From positions 1 to 48,253 of the forward strand of contig JAITIS010000045.1 of the NCBI GenBank assembly GCA_031279305.1: DNA of 48,253 bases, given 5' to 3'. Position numbers and translations under genes: made by a program. Shown piece by piece: positions 14,868 to 23,433 of the stretch (position 1 is the stretch's first letter; each line of letters opens with the position of its first letter). The notes beneath the pieces are model-generated. The model made no database searches and was not told the DNA's origin. It was given only the letters and a program-made list of their open reading frames with translations. Source of the DNA: Candidatus Margulisiibacteriota bacterium (GTDB lineage: Bacteria; Margulisbacteria; Termititenacia; Termititenacales; Termititenacaceae).

Positions 14868-17315
14868 CTAAAACAGCTCAAGCTGGCCGGCCCCAGCGGG
14901 TTTTTCTAGCATAGCCAGCAGCAACTCGGCGCGTTTGGTGATCTCTTCCGGCAAACCGGCCAGTCTGGCGACATAGATGCCGTAACTGCCGCCGGCTGTT
15001 CCCGGCGCTACTTTGTGCAGAAAAACAATATCCTGTCCCTGCTCTGCCACCGAGACATTGTAGTTGTGAATATGCGGATACTGGCCGGCCAGCTGGGACA
15101 GCTCGTGGTAATGCGTGGCGAAAATCGTCTTGGCGCCCAGACGCAGATAAATATACTCCGAGAGCGCCCAAGCTATGGCCATCCCGTCATAAGTACTGGT
15201 GCCGCGGCCAACTTCATCCAGAATGATCAGGGAATTTTTAGTCGCGTTGCGCACGATATTAGCGGTCTCGGCCATTTCGACCATAAAAGTGGATTTGCCG
15301 GCAAAAAGATCATCGGTCGCGCCAACTCTGGTAAACAATCTGTCGATCAGCTCAAACTCCATTTTTTCCGCGGGCACATAGGAGCCGGCCTGCGCCATTA
15401 ACGCCAGCAAGGCAGTTTGCCGCATATAGGTGGACTTGCCGGACATATTGGGTCCAAAAAGCAGCATCAGACGGGTGGTTTCCGGCGACAATAACAGGTC
15501 GTTGGGGATGAATTGTTCCGCGCCGAGCGACTGTTCCACGGCCGGATGCCGGCCTTTGCGTATTTCTAATTTTCCGCCGGTGTTTTCCAGTATGACCGGC
15601 CGGACAAAATGTCTGGCCGCGGCGGTTTCCGCCAGCGCCAGCAGAACATCCAGCTCCGCCGCGGCTCCGGCGATCTTTTGAATGACTGGCGTGTGCTCCG
15701 CTATGCTCTGGCGCAGCGAGGCGAACAAAGTATATTCTAATTTTTCGGTTTTTGCTCCGGCATTGAGCATCGCTTCTTCTTTGGTTTTGAGTTCCGGCGT
15801 GATGTAACGCTCGGCGCCCGTCAAAGTCTGTTTGCGTATATAATCCGCCGGCACCAGATTTTTATTGGCGTTAGAAATTTCTATATAGTAGCCGAACACC
15901 GAATTGTAGCCGATTTTAAGTGATTTAATCCCGGTGCGTTCTTTTTCTTTGTTCTCCAGTTTAGCCAGCCAGTCTTTGCCTAGACGGGTTATGCGGCGCA
16001 GTTCATCTAGTTCGGCGTTATAGCCGTCGCGGAAAATGTTGCCTTCTTTAAGCTGCAGCGGCGGGTTTTCGACAATAGCCTGCTTAATAAGCGCACAGAT
16101 CTTTTGGCTAACCGTTTGATATTCCGGTTCGCGCAGAGCCAGCAGCGGCGGCGCGGAAAACTGCGCCAGCAGCGGCAGCAGATTTTGGATTGCCCGCAGG
16201 GACTCTTTGAGGCAGACCAGATCGCGCGCGTTGGCATTGCCGTTGGTGATTCGGCCGATGAGCCTTTCGATATCGTAAACATCTTTTAATAATTCCGCCA
16301 ATTCAGCGCGGGAGACCAGATCCGCCAGCAGTTCCGCGATCGCTTCATAACGCTCTGCGATGGCTTGGGGCGAGAGCAGGGGATAGCAGAGCCATTCTTT
16401 GAGCAGGCGGCTGCCCGGCGCGGTTTTGGTGCAGTCGAGCAGTCCGTAGAGCGAGCCGGACTTGTTGCCGGAGCGGATAGTTTCAGTAAGCTCCAGATTT
16501 TTCCGCGAGGCGCTGTCTAAATACATATAATTCTGCGGCAGATAGATAGTCAGTCTGGTCAGCTGTTTTAGCTCGGTTTTCTGCGCGGCTTTGAAATAAT
16601 TAAAAACCGCGGCGGCGGCCTGCAAGGCCAGCGGTTTGCCGGCCAGCTCAAAATCACGCGGATTGTCCGCCGGAAAATGTTTGAGCATATTTTGCGCCGC
16701 GCGCAGACCCGGCAGATCCACGCGGGTGGCGGGCGCCGCGGAGCCGGAAAGATCGCGCTCGCCGGTGTAAATGATCTCCGCCGGATCGATGCGCAGCAAC
16801 TCCGCGCGCAGATTGTCCAGCCCGTGCAGTTCGGTGGTTTTAAATACTCCGGTGGAAATATCCGCGAAAGCCAGACCGAAGGTTTCTGTTTCGCCCTGCA
16901 CTACCGCCGCCAGATAATTGGCCGCGCCGTCTAACAGCAGTTTTTCATCGATCAATGTGCCGGGCGTGATGATTTTGGTGACTTCGCGTTTAGTCAAGCC
17001 TTTAGCCAGCGCCGGGTCCTCGACCTGCTCGCAGATAGCCACTTTATAGCCTTTGCTTAGCAGACGCGAAATATAGTTTTCCGCCGCGTGATAGGGCACT
17101 CCGCACATCGGCATCCGCCTATCCGTGTCCTTGGGGCCGCGGCCGGTCAGAGTTAATTCCAGCTCGCGGGCTGCTGTTTCGGCGTCCCTGTAAAACATTT
17201 CATAAAAATCCCCCAGCCGAAAAAATAAAATAGCGTCTTGATGTTTTTTTTTGATGTCCAGATACTGGCGCATCATTGGTGTGGCTTCCCCGGATATTTG
17301 CAGCTGCGCCGGCAT
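14868..17315 (-). CDS. mutS: DNA mismatch repair protein MutS
   Basis: An 815-residue MutS1. The mismatch-reading motif lies in LFFRLGDFYEMFYRDA (Phe and Glu of the FYE motif). The connector, lever and clamp domains follow, then the ATPase with Walker A GPNMSGKSTYMRQ, Walker B LIILDEVGRGTSTYDG and the ATHYHELSQL switch. The C-terminus is short, and 815 residues is a little under the enterobacterial length, which is common. It binds base mismatches as a dimer and recruits MutL, which is not in the window. It starts 4 bases after the LCP stop and is probably co-transcribed with that gene and yqeK. Confidence 0.97.
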   Translation of the reverse strand: MPAQLQISGEATPMMRQYLDIKKKHQDAILFFRLGDFYEMFYRDAETAARELELTLTGRGPKDTDRRMPMCGVPYHAAENYISRLLSKGYKVAICEQVEDPALAKGLTKREVTKIITPGTLIDEKLLLDGAANYLAAVVQGETETFGLAFADISTGVFKTTELHGLDNLRAELLRIDPAEIIYTGERDLSGSAAPATRVDLPGLRAAQNMLKHFPADNPRDFELAGKPLALQAAAAVFNYFKAAQKTELKQLTRLTIYLPQNYMYLDSASRKNLELTETIRSGNKSGSLYGLLDCTKTAPGSRLLKEWLCYPLLSPQAIAERYEAIAELLADLVSRAELAELLKDVYDIERLIGRITNGNANARDLVCLKESLRAIQNLLPLLAQFSAPPLLALREPEYQTVSQKICALIKQAIVENPPLQLKEGNIFRDGYNAELDELRRITRLGKDWLAKLENKEKERTGIKSLKIGYNSVFGYYIEISNANKNLVPADYIRKQTLTGAERYITPELKTKEEAMLNAGAKTEKLEYTLFASLRQSIAEHTPVIQKIAGAAAELDVLLALAETAAARHFVRPVILENTGGKLEIRKGRHPAVEQSLGAEQFIPNDLLLSPETTRLMLLFGPNMSGKSTYMRQTALLALMAQAGSYVPAEKMEFELIDRLFTRVGATDDLFAGKSTFMVEMAETANIVRNATKNSLIILDEVGRGTSTYDGMAIAWALSEYIYLRLGAKTIFATHYHELSQLAGQYPHIHNYNVSVAEQGQDIVFLHKVAPGTAGGSYGIYVARLAGLPEEITKRAELLLAMLEKPAGAGQLELF

Positions 17316-17319
17316 AAAA

Positions 17320-18546
17320 CTAACGTTCCGGCGGCCAGTCGTGCCCGATGATCAGCGAAAAACTGATCTGATTGCTGTTTTGCGGGCGCGCTATTATGTT
17401 GTCCGGATTTAGATAAAGCTTACGCGCTAGAATATAAGCCTCATCTTCTAGTTTTTCGCCGTGCCAGTTAATAAGCACGGTTTCTTTATAATCAAAACGG
17501 CTGGCGTCTTTGGTTGCCCAGACTTGGTAGCCCAGCTGTTTAAGTTTGCGCGCGGCATTACGGCCAAAACCGCTGCGGCCGCTGCCGTTCAAAACCTCGA
17601 CGGACAGCTCCGGCGGTTTTTTGACCGGAGGCAGAACCGGGGTGTAAAACTCGTAGCCGTGAATAACCCGTCTGACCAGTTCCTGTGCGCGTTCCCAGTT
17701 GGGCTGCATATAGGCGATGCCGTCGATATAAACCGGCTCGCTGGGCAGGGTGACTATATCCAGATGGCCGAGCTGATAGGCTGCTCTGACCCGGGAGGCC
17801 AGATCAACGAACTGCGAGGCAGGGATATTGGTTTTGGCATATTTGGCCATTTTGAAAATCATCGTCGGCGCTTTGAAAATCACCCCGACACTCATTATCT
17901 TGCTGCCCACTGCCCGCAGGAATTTTTGCTGCCTGTCAATGCGGCCGAGGTCGGCGCGCGCGTCGCTGCGAAAACGCACATACTGCAGGGCTTTGCCGCC
18001 GTCTAACACCTGATAACCCGGATACAGATCGATGTAGAGATCGCCGGCGCGGTCAACATAATGCATTCTTCTTTCCACGTTGAGCGGAATGCCGCCTATC
18101 TGGTCGACCAGCTCTGCCACGCCGGACATATCCATTTCGACATAGTATGGGATCGGGATTTGCAGATAATTAGACAAGGCTTCGCGCATTAGTTTGGCTC
18201 CGCCGTAAGCGTAAGCGTGATTTATCTTGATCTGGCCGCGGCCCGGCACCGGCAGACGGCAGTCGCGGGGTATAGACAGCACGCCGATATATTTGGTGTA
18301 AGGGTTGATATTAACGACCATTATGCTGTCGGCGCGATGAATATTATCCTGCGCTCCGCCGTCGATGCCCATTACCAGAATATTGGTGTTGCTGGTGAAC
18401 TGCCGCTGGGGCAGAGACATAGTGAATATTTTTAGCACGGTGCCAAAATTTTGAATATTGGTTGAAAAAAACAGGCCGACTAACGCCGATATTATAGAAA
18501 TGACCGCGATGGTGAGCAGGATTTTCTTTTGCGCGCCGGTGAACAA
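17320..18546 (-). CDS. LytR-CpsA-Psr (LCP) family glycopolymer ligase with LytR_C domain
   Basis: A 408-residue protein with an N-terminal membrane helix (about 9-27). The LCP domain contains NILVMGIDGGAQDN, HRADSIMVVNINP, IGVLSIPRDCRLPV and YVRFRSDARADLGRIDRQQ, including the arginines and aspartates that bind polyprenyl-pyrophosphate. A LytR_C domain with VEVLNGSGRSGFG lies near residue 315. LCP enzymes attach glycopolymers to peptidoglycan outside the membrane. The start is TTG at 18546, because a stop lies two codons upstream and the membrane helix begins almost at once. It overlaps the end of yqeK by 55 bases. yqeK-LCP adjacency is common in bacteria. Here the usual rsfS is missing from between or beside them. 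Confidence 0.9.
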   Translation of the reverse strand: MFTGAQKKILLTIAVISIISALVGLFFSTNIQNFGTVLKIFTMSLPQRQFTSNTNILVMGIDGGAQDNIHRADSIMVVNINPYTKYIGVLSIPRDCRLPVPGRGQIKINHAYAYGGAKLMREALSNYLQIPIPYYVEMDMSGVAELVDQIGGIPLNVERRMHYVDRAGDLYIDLYPGYQVLDGGKALQYVRFRSDARADLGRIDRQQKFLRAVGSKIMSVGVIFKAPTMIFKMAKYAKTNIPASQFVDLASRVRAAYQLGHLDIVTLPSEPVYIDGIAYMQPNWERAQELVRRVIHGYEFYTPVLPPVKKPPELSVEVLNGSGRSGFGRNAARKLKQLGYQVWATKDASRFDYKETVLINWHGEKLEDEAYILARKLYLNPDNIIARPQNSNQISFSLIIGHDWPPER

Positions 18547-19067
18547 CTTTTAAGCCTTTTGTTTTTTAAGTATTTTAACACAGACCGCGCTTTGCTCAAG
18601 ACAGCCCGGTCTATATTTTTATCCCGCCTAAGCTGCCTGCGTATCTCTGCGGCCTTAGGATACGTCCGCCCCGGTTCCGTGTAGTCCGCTACATAAATTA
18701 TTTTTTCCAGTCTGCTCATCCGCGCGCGCCCGGCGGCGTGATTTTTGATAGCGTTTAACACATCCTTGTTTTGGATGCCAAACTCGTTTTGCGCCGCGCG
18801 CGCCCCCAGCAGACAGTGCAAAAGCGCCGGAGCGGCTTTATATTTTTTCGTTAAACGGAGATGATTATTTCGGGCTTTGGCCAGTAATTCGGCCTCGGTA
18901 TTTTCCCGCTCGCAGTCGTGCAGCAACCCGGCTAAATAAGCGTCGTCAGGATTGGCGCCGCAAAGGCCGGCTATTTCCGCAGCCCAGACAGCCACGCGCA
19001 GGGAATGATTGTAACGTTTAGGCGAGAGGCGGCGTTTAAGCCGCGGTTTTAGGCTGGTCGTTTTCAT
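18492..19067 (-). CDS. yqeK: YqeK-type HD-domain diadenosine tetraphosphatase
   Basis: A 191-residue HD protein. Ligands are seen in RYNHSLRVA, LAGLLHDCERE, IKNHAAGRARM and IYVADYTEPGRTYP, matching YqeK, which hydrolyses Ap4A symmetrically. The last 20 residues are basic and repetitive (KSCSPARKRKSCSPSRSF) and lie in the stretch that overlaps the LCP start by 55 bases. They are probably not part of the fold. The 5' end overlaps the RRM gene by 32 bases. I see no sign of a frameshift, since both overlapping frames are needed by their own products. Family is sure; substrate is inferred from the family. Confidence 0.88.
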   Translation of the reverse strand: MKTTSLKPRLKRRLSPKRYNHSLRVAVWAAEIAGLCGANPDDAYLAGLLHDCERENTEAELLAKARNNHLRLTKKYKAAPALLHCLLGARAAQNEFGIQNKDVLNAIKNHAAGRARMSRLEKIIYVADYTEPGRTYPKAAEIRRQLRRDKNIDRAVLSKARSVLKYLKNKRLKSCSPARKRKSCSPSRSFL

Positions 19068-19362
19068 CCGTCAGGCTGGACTTGCGGGCATTAGCGTATT
19101 TCACCGTCAGAGTGCGCCCCTGTAACACCAGCTCCGGGGCGGTCTTGATGAAAATTTCCGGGTCTTTATTGACTATGTCGACGAAAGCGTAGCCCTTGGA
19201 GCGTCCGGTGTTTTTTTCTTTGACTATGCGCACATCCTTGACCTGCACGTTGGCCTGCGAGCTTAATAACATCGAGATGTCATCTGGCGAAGCCTTCCAC
19301 GGCACGTTTCCTATATATATGCTGGAAATTTTATTTTCGGGCTCAGACACAGCGCCTTCCAT
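19036..19362 (-). CDS. RRM-domain RNA-binding protein
   Basis: From the ATG at 19362 the product has 108 residues with one RNA recognition motif: RNP2 SIYIGNVPW and RNP1 RSKGYAFVDI. A short C-terminal tail ends DENDQPKTAA. Such single-RRM proteins (Rbp) are typical of cyanobacteria and some related or gut lineages, and bind single-stranded RNA. The start is set by GGGGGA just upstream. The longer open frame reaching 19551 would run through the divergent promoters and lacks homology. A promoter TTGACA (19411-19416), 17 bases, TAAAAT (19388-19393) drives it, back to back with that of gcvH. yqeK overlaps its 3' end. Confidence 0.88.
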   Translation of the reverse strand: MEGAVSEPENKISSIYIGNVPWKASPDDISMLLSSQANVQVKDVRIVKEKNTGRSKGYAFVDIVNKDPEIFIKTAPELVLQGRTLTVKYANARKSSLTDENDQPKTAA

Positions 19363-19387
19363 ATATCCCCCAATTAGAAGTAGCCAT

Positions 19388-19439
19388 ATTTTAATTTCCG
19401 TAAAATCGCTTGTCAACCTCCCGCGGCGGGCTTTATAAT
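19388..19439. promoter_or_regulatory. Back-to-back divergent promoters sharing one -35 site
   Basis: On the plus strand TTGTCA (19410-19415), an 18-base spacer and TATAAT (19434-19439) point to gcvH. On the minus strand TTGACA (19411-19416), a 17-base spacer and TAAAAT (19388-19393) point to the RRM gene. The two -35 hexamers overlap within the 7-base run TTGTCAA, so polymerase cannot occupy both at once. Confidence 0.7.
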
Positions 19440-19468
19440 CCCACACATATTTTTTATGGGAGTGTCCG

Positions 19469-19852
19469 ATGTCCAATATTCCGGCGGAGCTTAAATACAC
19501 CAAAGAACACGAATGGGTGAAAATCGAGGGCGGCATTGCCATAGTCGGCATTACCGATCACGCGCAGGCGGAGCTGGGCGATATAGTTTTTGTGGAAATG
19601 CCGGCAGTAGGCGCCAGCCTTTCCCAGCACGGCGATTTTGGCGTCGTTGAATCAGTGAAAACTGTCTCCAGCCTGTATTCGCCTCTGTCTGGCGCAGTGT
19701 CCGCCGTGAATGAAGCGCTTAATTCCGCTTCTGAGCTGGTCAACAAAGACCCTTACGGCGCGGGCTGGATTATCAAAATACAGGGTTTTGACGCTCAAGA
19801 ATTAAACGCCCTCCTGAGCGCTGAACAGTACAAAAAAGAAATCGGCGAATAA
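19469..19852 (+). CDS. gcvH: Glycine cleavage system H protein
   Basis: A 127-residue H protein, the lipoyl carrier that shuttles the aminomethyl group between P, T and L proteins. The lipoylated lysine is K64 in VVESVKTVSSLYSP, the canonical setting. The opening YTKEHEWVKIEGG is typical. GGGAG with a 6-base gap precedes the ATG, and a strong TTGTCA/TATAAT promoter lies upstream. It is followed after 7 bases by gcvPA. gcvT is not in the window, unlike the usual gcvT-H-PA-PB order, so T protein must be encoded elsewhere or be absent. Confidence 0.97.
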   Translation: MSNIPAELKYTKEHEWVKIEGGIAIVGITDHAQAELGDIVFVEMPAVGASLSQHGDFGVVESVKTVSSLYSPLSGAVSAVNEALNSASELVNKDPYGAGWIIKIQGFDAQELNALLSAEQYKKEIGE

Positions 19853-19859
19853 AAAATAA

Positions 19860-21104
19860 ATGGCTTATTTTCCGCACACGGAAACGGACATTGAAGCGAT
19901 GCTCCAAACTATTGGACTAAAAAGCATCGCTGAGCTGTTTGCCGCTGTGCCGGAAAAATTAAGATCCGTAAAAATTCCGGAATTTGCGCCGGTGTCCGAG
20001 CTGGAACTGCTGGCCGAGATTGATGAGATAAGACGCGCGCCGGAAAATTCTGAACATTCTTTTTTAGGCGCGGGGCGTTACGATCATTATATTCCGGCGA
20101 TTGTGCCGCAGCTGGCCGGCCGCTCGGAATTTTACACGGCTTACACGCCCTACCAGCCGGAAATCAGCCAGGGCACGCTCACGGCGATTTACGAATTTCA
20201 GTCGATGATCTGCGCGTTGACGGGGCTGGATATTGCCAATGCTTCGCTGTATGACGGCGCAACGGCTTTGGCTGAAGCAATCGGTATGGCTGTGTCTGTG
20301 ACCGGCCGCCGGGAATACATCGTGGCCAATCCTCTGCACCCCAATTACCGGGAAGTCCTGAAAACGCATCTTATGCCGAGGAGTATCACAGAACAAAAAG
20401 AGATCACGCCGCGTACCGCGGCGGTAATATTTGTGCTGCCGGATTATCACGGCCTCCTAAGCGATTGGATAGAGTATTTGCAAAAAGCCCGTATGCACGG
20501 CGCGCTGTTTATAGCCTGCGCGGATCCGCTGTTACTCTCCGTCATCGAGCCGCCGCAGGCTGATATTATTGCCGGTGAAGCCCAGTCGCTGGGTTTGCCG
20601 CAAAATTTTGGCGGTCCGGCGCTGGGTTATCTCACCGCGCGCAAAGAATTTTTACGCCAGATGCCGGGACGTATAGTCGGACGAACAGAGGATAACCGCG
20701 GCGGACGGCCTTTTGTTCTGACTATGCAGACGCGCGAACAGCATATCCGCCGGGAGAAAGCGACGTCCAATATCTGCTCCAACGAGGCGCTCTGCGCGCT
20801 GCAGGCTGCCATATATATGTCTTATATGGGCGCGGACGGCCTGCAGACAGTGGCCAGACTCTGCAAGGCTAACACGGATTACGCCAAACAAAAGCTAGGC
20901 AGTCTGCCGGGCTTTTCGGCGGAGCAGGGCGAGCATTTTCGGGATTTTGTTCTGCGCTGCCCGTCCAGCGCTCAGGAAATTTGCAATGCCGCGGGAGCGG
21001 GAATGGCGCTAGACGACAGACGTTTGCTGCTAAGCGTTACGGAAAAAAACACTCCGGCGCAAATTGATTATTTAGCGGGAGTTTTGGCAAAGTGGAAAAA
21101 CTAA
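19860..21104 (+). CDS. gcvPA: Glycine dehydrogenase (decarboxylating) subunit 1
   Basis: A 414-residue N-terminal half of the split P protein. Motifs: SFLGAGRYDHYIPAIVP, YTPYQPEISQGTL, and LPQNFGGPALGYL with KATSNICSNEALCAL near the end. With subunit 2 it forms the PLP enzyme that decarboxylates glycine and passes the aminomethyl group to the H protein lipoyl arm. The ATG comes 7 bases after gcvH with no clear Shine-Dalgarno sequence, so it probably depends on read-through and coupling. Its last 13 bases overlap gcvPB. Confidence 0.97.
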   Translation: MAYFPHTETDIEAMLQTIGLKSIAELFAAVPEKLRSVKIPEFAPVSELELLAEIDEIRRAPENSEHSFLGAGRYDHYIPAIVPQLAGRSEFYTAYTPYQPEISQGTLTAIYEFQSMICALTGLDIANASLYDGATALAEAIGMAVSVTGRREYIVANPLHPNYREVLKTHLMPRSITEQKEITPRTAAVIFVLPDYHGLLSDWIEYLQKARMHGALFIACADPLLLSVIEPPQADIIAGEAQSLGLPQNFGGPALGYLTARKEFLRQMPGRIVGRTEDNRGGRPFVLTMQTREQHIRREKATSNICSNEALCALQAAIYMSYMGADGLQTVARLCKANTDYAKQKLGSLPGFSAEQGEHFRDFVLRCPSSAQEICNAAGAGMALDDRRLLLSVTEKNTPAQIDYLAGVLAKWKN

Positions 21105-22513
21105 TTTTTGAATATTCGCGGAAAGGCCGAAAAGCGCATACTCTGCCGGTAGCGCCGCCGGTGAAATTTGGCCTGCCGGCAAGAAAGTCTTTGTGCCTGC
21201 CGGAAGTGTCTGAAATCGATGTGGCGAGGCATTACACCGGACTTTCCCGGCAGAATTACGGTATTGACAGCGGGTTTTATCCGCTGGGTTCTTGTACGAT
21301 GAAATACAATCCTAAAATTAACGAACAAATTGCCGCGCTGGCTGATTTTACCGGCGCGCATCCGGCGGAAAACCCGCGGGCTTTATTGAAAATACTTTAT
21401 GATACGGAACGGATGCTCTGCCAGATTTTCGGCTACGCCAGATTTACGCTGCAGCCGGCGGCTGGCGCGCACGGCGAGTTCACCGGCCTTTTGCTCATCC
21501 GCGCCTATCATCTGGATAGAGGGGGCGTTAAACGACTTAAAATTCTCGTGCCGGATGCGGCGCACGGCACTAATCCGGCCTCCTGCGCGCTGGCTGGCTT
21601 CCAGTCTGTGACGATCAAATCTCTGTCCGGCGGTGGAGTGGATTTGGAGGATTTGAAGCAACACCTAGATGATAATGTCGCCGGCCTGATGCTGACCAAT
21701 CCTAATACACTGGGCCTGTTTGAAAAAAATATTCTGGAAATTGCGGAACTGGTGCACCAGGCCGGCGGACTGCTGTACTATGACGGCGCGAACGCCAACG
21801 CGACTATGGGCATTGCCCGCCCGGCGGATATGGGTTTTGATGTCTGCCATCTTAATCTGCACAAAACTTTTTCCGCGCCGCACGGCGGCGGCGGCCCCGG
21901 TTCTGGGCCTGTCGGCGTGGTTGAAAAGCTCGCGCCGTATCTGCCGCGCCCGGTGATTGACCGGAGAGATGATAAATATTTTCTGAATGACAATCTGCCA
22001 AAATCTATCGGCAAAGTTCATTCTTTTTACGGCAATGTCGGCGTGATTCTCAAAGCGTACGCTTATCTGAAAATACAAGGCTCATCCGGCCTGAAGCGCG
22101 CTTCCGAGCTGGCTGTCTTAAACGCCAATTATATCAAAGCCCGCCTGCAGGACGCTTATGATTTTCCTTATCCGCAAGTTTGTCAGCACGAGTTTGTCAT
22201 CAGCGCGAAAAATTTTAAGAAACAGCACGGCGTGACTGCTCTGGATATTGCCAAGCGTTTGATGGATTACGGCTATCATCCGCCGACCGTGTATTTTCCG
22301 CTCATCGTAAGCGAATGCCTGATGATCGAGCCAACCGAGACGGAGAGCAAAGAATCTCTGGATGCTTTCTGCGAGGCGCTGCTCAAAATAGCGGAGGAAA
22401 TAAAAACTGCGCCGGAATTGGTGAAGTCCGCCCCGCATAATGCCATCGTCGGCAGACCTGATGAAGTGAAAGCGGTCAAAGAACCGGACTTAAATTATTT
22501 TCAAACCGGATAA
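21092..22513 (+). CDS. gcvPB: Glycine dehydrogenase (decarboxylating) subunit 2
   Basis: A 473-residue C-terminal half of the split P protein. The PLP lysine is K258 in HLNLHKTFSAPHGGGGPG. YPLGSCTMKYNPK, AAGAHGEFTGLL and DAAHGTNPASCA are characteristic. The start is GTG at 21092, overlapping the gcvPA stop by 13 bases, which signals translational coupling and equal amounts of both halves. The C-terminal stretch APHNAIVGRPDEVKAVKEPD is the usual tail of the subunit. The sigma-factor gene starts 38 bases further on. Confidence 0.97.
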   Translation: MEKLIFEYSRKGRKAHTLPVAPPVKFGLPARKSLCLPEVSEIDVARHYTGLSRQNYGIDSGFYPLGSCTMKYNPKINEQIAALADFTGAHPAENPRALLKILYDTERMLCQIFGYARFTLQPAAGAHGEFTGLLLIRAYHLDRGGVKRLKILVPDAAHGTNPASCALAGFQSVTIKSLSGGGVDLEDLKQHLDDNVAGLMLTNPNTLGLFEKNILEIAELVHQAGGLLYYDGANANATMGIARPADMGFDVCHLNLHKTFSAPHGGGGPGSGPVGVVEKLAPYLPRPVIDRRDDKYFLNDNLPKSIGKVHSFYGNVGVILKAYAYLKIQGSSGLKRASELAVLNANYIKARLQDAYDFPYPQVCQHEFVISAKNFKKQHGVTALDIAKRLMDYGYHPPTVYFPLIVSECLMIEPTETESKESLDAFCEALLKIAEEIKTAPELVKSAPHNAIVGRPDEVKAVKEPDLNYFQTG

Positions 22514-22551
22514 TCTGCGCGGTTTGGTAATTTCTTGCGATTAGATAATGT

Positions 22552-23433
22552 ATGTTGCGCCTGCTTGCCAATATCAAAGCCTCGCCTGCGGAGAATTTTC
22601 CACGCAAAACCCAGTCAGCTATTCAGGCTCTGGTCGAGGAATATCTGGCGCGCAAAGACCGCGGCGCGCGCGATCTGCTGGTAAAGCGCATTCAGCCGCT
22701 GGTGAGAAACACCGCCGGTAAAATAAAAAGACGCTTTGCCACCGCTCTGGAATATTCTGATCTAGTCGCCGCCGGCAACACCGCTTTGCTGCGGAATCTG
22801 AAACAATACGATCCGGACAAAGGCACGCTGTTTATTACATATATTCTGCCTCGTCTTTACGGCGGGATGATCGACGAGGTGCGCAGATACGGCACGAGTG
22901 TCGGGCATATTCCGCGCTATGTGCTGGACAATATACGGCATATCAATGAAACAGAAGAATGGCTGATCGGCCTGCTGGGCAGACAGCCAAAAGATAACGA
23001 AATTGCGGCGCATTTGAATTTGGCGCCGGAGGAAATACACCGTGTCAAAAACCAAGCGCGGAATATGTGGCCGCTTATTCTCTCCGGCGGGGAGTCCGCC
23101 GAGCCGGGAGACAAACCTCTCGATCCGCTGGACAATGCGCCGGACGAGCGCAGCTACCGCGCCGCTGCCGCGCTGGACGAAGAGATAGCCAGCACCATCA
23201 AAGATTTTTCAATGCGGAGATACAGGGGCAACGCCGAGCGGAATAACCGCATCCTGTATAATTATTTCAATCTAAGACACGAGCCGCTAAGGTCCGGAAC
23301 AAAAGCCACAATCTCCTGCGGCGCCATAGCCCGCACCGAGCACCTCAGCGAAGCGACAGTGGCCATTATTGTCAATGAATACAAAAAATATATGCGCGGC
23401 CATTACACTAGGGATGATTTTTGGCCGGATTAA
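22552..23433 (+). CDS. Sigma-70-family RNA polymerase sigma factor
   Basis: A 293-residue protein. Region 2 is clear: YSDLVAAGNTALLRNLKQYD (about 65-85) then GTLFITYILPRLYGGMIDEVRR, matching the -10-recognition helix of group 3 sigma factors. HIPRYVLDNI and GRQPKDNEIAAHLNLAPEEI follow as region 3. Region 4 is weak but a helix-turn-helix is visible in IARTEHLSEATVAIIVNEYKK near the C-terminus. It could be an alternative sigma factor for stress or envelope genes, and its regulon is unknown. It lies 38 bases after gcvPB and overlaps the convergent epimerase by 4 bases. A few terminal residues (DDFWPD) are unusual. Confidence 0.8.
   Translation: MLRLLANIKASPAENFPRKTQSAIQALVEEYLARKDRGARDLLVKRIQPLVRNTAGKIKRRFATALEYSDLVAAGNTALLRNLKQYDPDKGTLFITYILPRLYGGMIDEVRRYGTSVGHIPRYVLDNIRHINETEEWLIGLLGRQPKDNEIAAHLNLAPEEIHRVKNQARNMWPLILSGGESAEPGDKPLDPLDNAPDERSYRAAAALDEEIASTIKDFSMRRYRGNAERNNRILYNYFNLRHEPLRSGTKATISCGAIARTEHLSEATVAIIVNEYKKYMRGHYTRDDFWPD

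Noticed and set aside
18492..18546. Possible frameshift between yqeK and the LCP gene
   Set aside because: Both frames are needed: the LCP membrane anchor starts at the TTG, and a stop lies just upstream of it in that frame. A simple overlap is enough.
19363..19551. N-terminal extension of the RRM protein to 19551
   Set aside because: It would cross both divergent promoters and gcvH; the ribosome site at 19362 and RRM homology fix the start.
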